Positions 7,967 through 12,789 of a stretch of 20,971 bases of DNA are shown piece by piece (the stretch's first letter is position 1; every line of letters begins with the position of its first letter). The DNA lies in NCBI GenBank assembly GCA_026414325.1, contig JAOAJF010000013.1, positions 1 through 20,971 on the forward strand. The letters run 5' to 3'. The stretch comes from Microcaldota archaeon (lineage in GTDB: Archaea > Micrarchaeota > Micrarchaeia > Anstonellales > Anstonellaceae). The notes beneath the pieces are model-generated. The model made no database searches. It was not told where the DNA came from and worked only from the letters and a program-made list of their open reading frames with translations. The position numbers and the translations under genes are program-made.

Positions 7967-8860
7967 ATGTCTGAGCAATTTAATAAGGAGCATTTTAAGC
8001 TAAAGCGTCAAATTGAATTCTTAAGATCAATAAAAGGCAAGGGAACAGAGCTAATCTCAGTTTATATTCCATCTAAAGCTCAGATTCATCTTTTTGTTTC
8101 AAAATTAAGAGAAGAAGCAGGCCAAGCTTCTAACATAAAGTCAAAATCTACAAGAAAAAGTGTTACTGATTCATTGGAAAAAATTTTGCAATATCTAAAG
8201 ACAGTTCCACCCATTGCTCCAGAAAATGGCTTGGCAATATTTTGTGGGGATATCTCGCCAAATCCAGCAGTAAGTACTATAGAGCTTTTTGCTATAATTC
8301 CGCCAGAGCCAATAAAAGTAAATATCTATCGCTGTGACTCGTCATTTTTTTTAGAGCCTTTAGAAGATATTTTAAATATAAAAGATACTTATGGTATAGT
8401 AGTTTTAGATGGAAGAGAATGCACCATAGCAACTGTGCGAGGAACAAATTTTAAAATATTGGATAGGCTACATTCAACAGCTCATTCAAAGATTAGAAAA
8501 GGAGGGCAATCTGCTGCAAGATTTTCCAGGTTGATCGAAGAGCAAATAGAATACTATTATAAAAGAATAGGGCTAGCGATGGATAAATATTTTGTATCGA
8601 GCTCTATCAAAGGAGTAATTGTTGCAGGGCCTGGGCCAGCAAAAGATGATTTTTTAAAATTGGCTCCATTTAACTATCAAATTAAAATTTTAGGAGTTGT
8701 TGATACTGGTTATACTGACGAGCAAGGAATTAGGGAGGCTTTGCTAAAATCTCAAGATATTTTAGCAGAACAAGAATATATAAAAGAAAAGAAAATAGTA
8801 GATCAATTTATAAAAGAAGTTGTAAATGGCAAATTAGCTGTTATGGAGAAGCTGCTGTAA
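7967..8860 (+). CDS. prf1: Peptide chain release factor aRF1, N-terminal and middle domains (frame broken near 8840)
   Basis: This protein recognises all three stop codons and triggers peptide release. Domain 1 carries NIKS at 56-59 in the context GQASNIKSKSTRKSV. The family usually has T where Q53 stands. Domain 2 carries GGQ at 179-181 in KGGQSAARFSRLIEE, the catalytic loop. Translation then runs to FIKEVVNGKLAVMEKLL and hits TAA at 8858. The family continuation (YGEAAVREALL..., about 110 more residues) is present in the -1 frame, so the gene needs a one-base correction or a ribosomal -1 shift around 8840-8843. Corrected length is about 402 aa, close to normal for aRF1. Domains 1 and 2 are intact. 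Confidence 0.92.
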   Translation: MSEQFNKEHFKLKRQIEFLRSIKGKGTELISVYIPSKAQIHLFVSKLREEAGQASNIKSKSTRKSVTDSLEKILQYLKTVPPIAPENGLAIFCGDISPNPAVSTIELFAIIPPEPIKVNIYRCDSSFFLEPLEDILNIKDTYGIVVLDGRECTIATVRGTNFKILDRLHSTAHSKIRKGGQSAARFSRLIEEQIEYYYKRIGLAMDKYFVSSSIKGVIVAGPGPAKDDFLKLAPFNYQIKILGVVDTGYTDEQGIREALLKSQDILAEQEYIKEKKIVDQFIKEVVNGKLAVMEKLL

Positions 8861-9174
8861 GAGAAGCACTACTAAACAAAAATGTTTCTAGGCTGTTGCT
8901 TTCCTCTTCTTTAAACTGGAAGAGATATCACTGTAAAATTATTGAAAGTAATGAGGAAATTTGGATAAATAAACCAGCAACAGAGCCAAAACCTTCAACT
9001 TTTAATGGAAAGGCTCTGGCAGTAATAGAAGAAAAAGATTTGTTAGATGAGCTTTTAGAATTAGGCGAGGCTGCTGGCTGTGAAATCTTTTTTATATCTT
9101 CTGACACTCCTGAAGGGAAGCAGTTTTTAGAATCCTTTTATGGAATTGGGGCCTTTTTAAGATATTCTTATTAG
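8842..9174 (+). pseudogene. prf1: aRF1 C-terminal domain in the -1 frame
   Basis: From the TAT codon at 8842 the -1 frame reads YGEAAVREALLNKNVSRLLL, exactly what follows LAV/LAAY in archaeal release factors. It ends with CEIFFISSDTPEGKQFLESFYGIGAFLRY, the conserved end of domain 3. On its own the frame could start only at a TTG (8896) with no ribosome site, so it is not an independent gene. Either one T is missing from a short T run near 8840 (true mutation or sequence error), or ribosomes shift frame here. The aRF1 gene is normally essential and single-copy, so an error or functional shift is likelier than a dead gene. The cysteines of the zinc site found in some aRF1 domain 3 sequences are absent. 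Confidence 0.85.
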
Positions 9175-9177
9175 CTT

Positions 9178-9205
9178 TAGCTTATTCTAGCTTATTAGCT
9201 TATTC
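9178..9205. repeat. Three close copies of TAGCTTATT between convergent genes
   Basis: TAGCTTATT occurs at 9178, 9189 and 9197, filling the 25-nt gap between the aRF1 stop and the stop of the minus-strand gene. It may be only slippage product in AT-rich spacer. Confidence 0.45.
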
Positions 9206-9700
9206 TGTTTTTAGTTTTAGTTGGCAATTTTTAGGATCACTTTGCTCATTTATAATTATCTCTAAATAATTTGGATAGGTTAGAAATTTTTGCTCTGGTC
9301 CATACTTTATATAAATATATGGGATATTTTTGATTTGAGCAAGAACCTGATCCATACTAATTAAAGTATTATTTGTGGAATTTACTATTTTATCTACCTG
9401 GTCAGTTATTTTTGTTTGTAAACAGCCATTTTTGTCACAGGCATATACTTCTAATTCTTTTCCAGTTTGAGCATAAAATCCACCTGAAATTAAATTCACT
9501 CCACATTGCATTATTGCACTTGTTATCTGTTGTTTAGGAGATTGGCTAACATCCATTATAATCGCTGTTTTTTTTGAATTATATAAATTATTCAAAAACT
9601 TATTTGGGTCTGTTGTAGTGTTCTCATAATATAGAGCCAGCCCAAATATTATAAGCACTATAACTAATGCAACTAATAATTTCTTTTTATCCATATTCAT
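9200..9700 (-). CDS. Small membrane-anchored extracytoplasmic protein, 166 aa
   Basis: The product has a short basic N-terminus (MDKKK), one membrane helix (about residues 8-24, LLVALVIVLIIFGLALYY) and a roughly 140-residue outer domain with cysteines in IMQCGV, VYACDKNGCL and KNCQL that could pair as disulfides. I do not recognise the family. The pattern KKTAIIMDVSQSP...AIMQCGVNLISGGFY looks like an alpha/beta fold. Two Met codons are possible: ATG at 9700 or ATG at 9694. A TATA-like TTTTTAAAT is centred about 27 nt before the second, which favours MDKKKLL as a leaderless start. Confidence 0.75.
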   Translation of the reverse strand: MNMDKKKLLVALVIVLIIFGLALYYENTTTDPNKFLNNLYNSKKTAIIMDVSQSPKQQITSAIMQCGVNLISGGFYAQTGKELEVYACDKNGCLQTKITDQVDKIVNSTNNTLISMDQVLAQIKNIPYIYIKYGPEQKFLTYPNYLEIIINEQSDPKNCQLKLKTE

Positions 9701-9772
9701 TATTTACTTAAGCAGAATTTAAAAAGTTGTCTAAAACAAAGCTTTTTATTTTATTTGTTTTAAAATTTTTTT

Positions 9773-10228
9773 ATGCACATTTGCCTAAAGTGTAAAAGAG
9801 TAATTTATGATATAAAAGAAATTGAAAATGGCTGTAGCTGTGGCTCAAAGATTTTTATTTATAAAAATTCTAACAATATAAGCTCTCAATCAGATAAGTC
9901 TTTTTTAAATCCAGCAGAGGATTTTTATAATTCTTCTAAAGATTCTTCTTTAGCTAAAGTAGAACAAAAATTAAATGCTGATCTTAAAGAATCTAAAGAA
10001 AATGAAGCTGAAGAAAAAAACTTTGAGTCCATTTTGTTGGCAAGAGATAGCCAGCTAGTTATATTCGATAAAGATGAAGTAGAAAATATAAGGCAGATTC
10101 AAAAAGGAGTATTTGAAGTAAACCTATTTTCTTTACAAAATGGGCCAGTTGTAGTAAAAGATGAAGATGAGGTCTATTATGTACGTCTTCCTTTTGAAAA
10201 CAAATATCTATCTAAACATCAAAAATAA
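9773..10228 (+). CDS. N-terminal Zn-ribbon protein (OapC/DUF2072-like)
   Basis: Residues 1-28 form a Zn ribbon with ligands C4, C7, C21 and C23 (CLKC...CSC). A low-complexity acidic and Lys/Ser-rich linker covers about residues 40-85. The C-terminal 50 residues (VENIRQIQKGVFEVNLFSLQNGPVVVKDEDEVYYVRLP) match the small beta domain that accompanies this ribbon in a widespread archaeal family of unknown function, which I recall as DUF2072 or OapC-like. It is cytoplasmic and probably binds nucleic acid or protein. Its last 17 nt overlap the convergent archease gene. A T-rich TATA-like element lies about 26 nt before the ATG. Confidence 0.78.
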   Translation: MHICLKCKRVIYDIKEIENGCSCGSKIFIYKNSNNISSQSDKSFLNPAEDFYNSSKDSSLAKVEQKLNADLKESKENEAEEKNFESILLARDSQLVIFDKDEVENIRQIQKGVFEVNLFSLQNGPVVVKDEDEVYYVRLPFENKYLSKHQK

Positions 10229-10634
10229 TAGTTATACTTATTTTGGATTTTTGTTTTTTTACTTCTAAATCATGATAAGTAACTGCCTTAATCTGGTCCT
10301 TTTGTTTTATCTTATTACTTAAATACACCTCAGCTTCAATCTCATATTTTTTTGGTTGATACTTTTTTATCTTTAGATATATTGGTAAACTCTGTCTAAT
10401 ATCGCATTCTGCTATCAAAGCTACAAAAAAATTAAAAACAAGCTCTTTTTCATTCTCACCTTTTTCTTTTATTTTAATTTTTTGAAGAGAACTTTTTTTA
10501 ATTTTAAAATTATTTTTAGAGGTTAAAAACTTTCTAACAGCATAAAATACTTGGCTTAGTGCCTGTTTAAAATTTCTGCCAACTCCCTTTATTTTTATGT
10601 CTGCACTATGCTCTAAAAATTTGTAATAATTCAT
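10212..10634 (-). CDS. Archease, RtcB RNA-ligase cofactor
   Basis: Archease speeds guanylylation and turnover of the 3'-5' RNA ligase RtcB, which joins tRNA exons after intron removal. The 140-aa protein has the family's FLEHSADIKIKG start (H9 and D12 near the metal site), the late motif IKAVTYHDLEV and the terminal IIFDV with its conserved Asp. It is highly lysine-rich, like the rest of this genome. The end overlaps the convergent Zn-ribbon gene by 17 nt. The intron-containing tRNA-Trp about 2 kb downstream is a plausible substrate of the ligase it serves. RtcB is not in the window. Confidence 0.9.
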   Translation of the reverse strand: MNYYKFLEHSADIKIKGVGRNFKQALSQVFYAVRKFLTSKNNFKIKKSSLQKIKIKEKGENEKELVFNFFVALIAECDIRQSLPIYLKIKKYQPKKYEIEAEVYLSNKIKQKDQIKAVTYHDLEVKKQKSKISITIIFDV

Positions 10635-10676
10635 ATTTGTATTATTATTTTAATATTTAAAATTTGTTAAGCTGTA

Positions 10677-11009
10677 CTAGTCATCCAAGCCTAAAAAATA
10701 ATCAAGCTTTGCTTTATCAAAACCAATAATCCACTGTCCACCTATATTTATTTGCGGAACCCCAAGCTGCCCTGTTTGTGAAACCATATATCTAGCTGCT
10801 TCAATATTTTTTGAAACATCGATATCTTCAAATTCTACTCCTTTTGATTTTAAATATTGTTTTACCATGTAGCAATAGGGACAAGTCGGAGTGCTATAAA
10901 CTTGGATTTTTATTTTCTTATTCTGTTCCTTATTTTGAGAGTTTGCTAAAGAGCTTTTTAGCTGCTGAATTTTTAGAGCCTTAATTTTTTCTAATTCTGG
11001 ATCCTGCAT
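10677..11009 (-). CDS. Glutaredoxin-like thiol oxidoreductase
   Basis: A thioredoxin-fold domain spans residues 34-110 with the active site C43-P-Y-C46 and the cis-proline loop GVPQINIGGQ. The end GFDKAKLDYFLG is typical of glutaredoxins. A charged N-terminal extension of about 33 residues (DPELEKIKALKIQQLK) precedes the fold. Similar helical starts occur on other archaeal thioredoxin-like proteins. Archaea usually lack glutathione, so it probably works with another thiol or a thioredoxin reductase. A GGTGA ribosome site 4 nt before the ATG supports the start. It follows ferritin by 17 nt on the same strand, so the pair forms an iron/redox operon. Confidence 0.9.
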   Translation of the reverse strand: MQDPELEKIKALKIQQLKSSLANSQNKEQNKKIKIQVYSTPTCPYCYMVKQYLKSKGVEFEDIDVSKNIEAARYMVSQTGQLGVPQINIGGQWIIGFDKAKLDYFLGLDD

Positions 11010-11013
11010 ATTT

Positions 11014-11018
11014 TCACC
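11014..11018 (-). promoter_or_regulatory. Ribosome binding site of the glutaredoxin gene
   Basis: On the minus strand GGTGA lies 4 nt before the ATG, in the 17-nt gap after ferritin. Confidence 0.65.
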
Positions 11019-11026
11019 ATATTTTT

Positions 11027-11545
11027 TTATTTTTCTTCTTCCTCTTTTTCTTTTCTCTTTCCATAGTATTTATCTAAGAATAGTAAAATCTGCTGGTCGT
11101 TCTTTGCTTCCTTTAGCTTGTAATAAATTTCATAGGTAATTTTTTCTTCTTCGATTTGTTCTTCTTCAAACCAATCTAGAAGTGGAATTATTGCTCTATC
11201 TCCTTTTTCCTCTGCCTTTTTGCCAAGTTCTCTAATTGATTTAGAAATATACTGTTCATGTTCATAAGCAATTTTAAATATTTCTTCCAAATTTTTTGGA
11301 TTCATTTTTGGCTTTTTTATATCATAGAACTCTACTGCAATATTTCTATCTATTAAATGTTGGTAGAATTTTTTTGCATGCTCTAGTTCCTCCTTTGCTT
11401 GAATTTCAAGCCAGGAAGCAAAACCTCTATATTGCCAATTTTGGCAAATTGCTGATGCTGCAAAATAAATATAAGCAGACTCTAGCTCTTTATTTATTTG
11501 CTGATTTACCAGTTCTAATAGCTCTTTATTCATTTGCTCATGCAT
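11027..11545 (-). CDS. Ferritin (iron storage, ferroxidase type)
   Basis: The 172-aa four-helix bundle oxidises Fe(II) and stores it as a mineral in a 24-mer shell. Visible ferroxidase ligands are E20 (NKELES), E53 and H56 (KEELEHAKKF), a Glu in AYEHEQYISKSI, and the Glu/Gln set in WFEEEQIEEEKI, in the FtnA arrangement. The C-terminus is a run of Lys and Glu. A longer frame from a TTG at 11557 exists, but the ATG at 11545 has GGTGAG 4 nt before it and a TATA element near 11580, so I chose it. Glutaredoxin follows in the same operon. Confidence 0.95.
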   Translation of the reverse strand: MHEQMNKELLELVNQQINKELESAYIYFAASAICQNWQYRGFASWLEIQAKEELEHAKKFYQHLIDRNIAVEFYDIKKPKMNPKNLEEIFKIAYEHEQYISKSIRELGKKAEEKGDRAIIPLLDWFEEEQIEEEKITYEIYYKLKEAKNDQQILLFLDKYYGKRKEKEEEEK

Positions 11546-11549
11546 AACT

Positions 11550-11587
11550 CTCACCAAATATAGTAAAGAAAAGTTAAATATATAAAA
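11550..11587 (-). promoter_or_regulatory. Ferritin-glutaredoxin promoter and ribosome site
   Basis: On the minus strand TTTTATATATTT (complement of 11576-11587) is a good TATA box with expected start near 11555. GGTGAG (complement of 11550-11555) is the ribosome site at the very 5' end of the mRNA. I see no clear palindrome for an iron regulator. Confidence 0.6.
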
Positions 11588-11674
11588 CTTTTGGATTTAG
11601 TTTTAGCTCTTATAAAAAGTTTTTAATTCTTTGTTACAATATTTTTTTAAATTTTTTTAAACCTCATTTTGTAG

Positions 11675-12457
11675 ATGCTAAAAGAAAAGGTTCAGAGGTT
11701 TTATTCAACTTATCCTTATCCCTCCCAATCTATTGAAAAAGTAGCTGATCTGTTTAGAGCTAAACATAAAAAAATAATGGAACAAATTCTATTTTGCTCT
11801 AATAAAACCTATGCCTCTCTTTCAAAATTAAATGTATTAGATGCTGGGTGTGGAACAGGAGAAAAAGCCCTATTTTTAGCTTATTTTGGAGCAAAGGTTG
11901 ATGCGTTTGATTTTTCAGACTCTTCCATTTCTATTGCAAAAAAAGTTGCAAAAAAATTGGGCCTAAAAGTAAATTTTTTTATCAATTCGTTTGAAGAATT
12001 TAAAACTAAGAAAAAGTACGATCTAATTTTGTGTATTGGCTCGCTACATCATACTCCAGAAGCAAAAAATAATTTTCTAAAGCTTTGTTCTTATTTAAAA
12101 AAAAATGGAGTGATTGTTTTAGGCTTATACAACTACTATGGTAGACTTTATATTCGTTTTATTCGATTTTTATTAAAATTAATTTTTAGAACACCAGCTA
12201 ATATTGTAAATTTTTTAGTTAAAATCTATAAACCTAAAACTAAAACAGCCCTGGTTTTATTAGCAGACAAATATGCTGTACCATTTGAGTCTTATCACAC
12301 AATAGAAGAAATTTTGGACTGGTTTAAACAAGCAAACATAAAACCATTTAGGCTCTATCCAAAAATAAAATTAAAAGCATTAGATATATTTTTCTGGCAG
12401 CTAAGTACTATACTAACAAAAAAAAGCTTCTTTTTTATTAGTGGAAAAAAGAAGTGA
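11675..12457 (+). CDS. Class I SAM-dependent methyltransferase
   Basis: The Rossmann-type core contains SAM motif I VLDAGCGTG (54-62), an acidic end of strand 2 in AKVDAFDFSDSSI, and motif IV region YDLILCIGSLHHTPEAKNNF. The N-terminus VQRFYSTYPYPSQ is a known start for UbiG-like or methyltransferase-11/23 family enzymes of unknown substrate. The C-terminal 100 residues are hydrophobic and basic (LYIRFIRFLLKLIFRTPANIVNFL), suggesting membrane association or a large apolar substrate. It stands alone upstream of tRNA-Trp. It lacks tRNA-binding domains I can name, so a link with the tRNA is not supported beyond position. Confidence 0.87.
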   Translation: MLKEKVQRFYSTYPYPSQSIEKVADLFRAKHKKIMEQILFCSNKTYASLSKLNVLDAGCGTGEKALFLAYFGAKVDAFDFSDSSISIAKKVAKKLGLKVNFFINSFEEFKTKKKYDLILCIGSLHHTPEAKNNFLKLCSYLKKNGVIVLGLYNYYGRLYIRFIRFLLKLIFRTPANIVNFLVKIYKPKTKTALVLLADKYAVPFESYHTIEEILDWFKQANIKPFRLYPKIKLKALDIFFWQLSTILTKKSFFFISGKKK

Positions 12458-12459
12458 GA

Positions 12460-12469
12460 TTTATTTAAT
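12460..12469 (+). promoter_or_regulatory. TATA-like box of the tRNA-Trp gene
   Basis: TTTATTTAAT is centred about 28 nt before the first base of the tRNA, the expected distance for an archaeal stable-RNA promoter with a very short leader. Confidence 0.55.
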
Positions 12470-12492
12470 TTTTCGTTCAATATTTCTATTGT

Positions 12493-12584
12493 GGGGTCGT
12501 GGCGTAACCTGGCAGCGCGGCAGGCTCCAGATTTTACTATAAATAAGAAACCTGCATGTTAGGGTTCAAATCCCTACGATCCCA
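12493..12584 (+). tRNA. trnW: tRNA-Trp (anticodon CCA) with a 19-nt intron
   Basis: The cloverleaf is complete. The acceptor stem is GGGGTCG (12493-12499) with CGATCCC (12577-12583), discriminator A. The D stem is GCG/CGC. The anticodon stem is GCAGG (12520-12524) with CCTGC (12551-12555), and the T arm is TAGGG-TTCAAAT-CCCTA. The loop between the anticodon-stem strands is 26 nt, so 19 nt must be intron. With the usual archaeal site between 37 and 38, the intron is 12531-12549 and the mature loop is CTCCAGA with anticodon CCA at 12527-12529. The 3' CCA end is not encoded. A box C/D sRNA aimed at this tRNA follows 29 nt later. Confidence 0.97.
12531..12549 (+). other. tRNA-Trp intron, 19 nt, canonical 37/38 position
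   Basis: The placement follows from the loop length and archaeal position rule. The intron is A/T-rich and can form only a TTTA/TAAA mini-hairpin. The 4-bp helix of a strict bulge-helix-bulge is weak here. It is far too short to hold the box C/D guide that euryarchaeal tRNA-Trp introns carry. Its first bases (ATTTT) and last two (AA) extend the pairing of the neighbouring sRNA guides. Confidence 0.8.
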
Positions 12585-12612
12585 TTTTTAAATTTTGTGG
12601 TTTACTTTATAA

Positions 12613-12667
12613 TTAGATGAAGATATGCAGGTTTTCTGAACAATGATGAAAATCTGGAGTACTGATA
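12613..12667 (+). ncRNA. Box C/D sRNA guiding 2'-O-methylation of tRNA-Trp C34 and C39
   Basis: In order: box C core GATGA (12616-12620), D' guide, box D' CTGA (12636-12639), box C' ATGATGA (12643-12649, perfect), D guide, box D CTGA (12662-12665). The C'-D spacer is 12 nt, the archaeal norm. The D' guide ATGCAGGTTT (12625-12634) is complementary to 12548-12557 of the tRNA gene. The D guide AAATCTGGAG (12650-12659) is complementary to 12525-12534, and one more base extends the match. Counting five bases upstream of each D box lands on G12631 opposite C12551 (tRNA position 39) and G12657 opposite C12527 (C34). These are the two positions methylated by the intron-borne guide of euryarchaeal tRNA-Trp. 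Both duplexes cross exon-intron borders, so methylation should precede splicing. Confidence 0.93.
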
Positions 12668-12775
12668 GGTTTTTACTATTGCCAAAATTTTAAATTTTTG
12701 ATAGAAAACTTTTTATATCTCTTTCAACCAATTAAATAGAATTAGTAAAGGCAGTGTGGTGTGGATTTAAAAAAA

Positions 12776-12781
12776 GAGGTG
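12776..12781 (+). promoter_or_regulatory. Ribosome binding site fixing the start at 12790
   Basis: GAGGTG matches the archaeal anti-Shine-Dalgarno sequence and lies 8 nt before the ATG at 12790. It rules out the upstream in-frame GTG at 12754. A TTTTTATAT promoter element lies at about 12711-12719. Confidence 0.7.
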
Positions 12782-12789
12782 GGTTTTTT

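Noticed and set aside
8840..8860. Proven programmed frameshift in aRF1
   Set aside because: No slippery heptamer or clear downstream structure is visible, and a one-T loss explains it as well. Kept only as a question.
8896..9174. Separate small gene starting with TTG
   Set aside because: Its product is the conserved C-terminus of aRF1 and the homologous reading continues upstream without a start codon to 8842. No ribosome site is present.
9178..9205. TAGCTTATT repeats as a CRISPR or regulatory array
   Set aside because: Units are 9 nt, the spacing is 8-11 nt and no spacers exist. It lies between two stop codons and is best seen as AT-rich slippage or terminator spacer.
11296..11547. Plus-strand 83-aa frame opposite ferritin
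   Set aside because: It lies fully antisense to a strongly supported ferritin gene and reads as shadow sequence.
12613..12667. Region as a decayed or partial tRNA copy, since it matches the tRNA-Trp anticodon arm
   Set aside because: The matches are reverse complements, not copies. They sit exactly between C/D boxes with correct guide spacing and N+5 register, so a guide RNA is the better reading.
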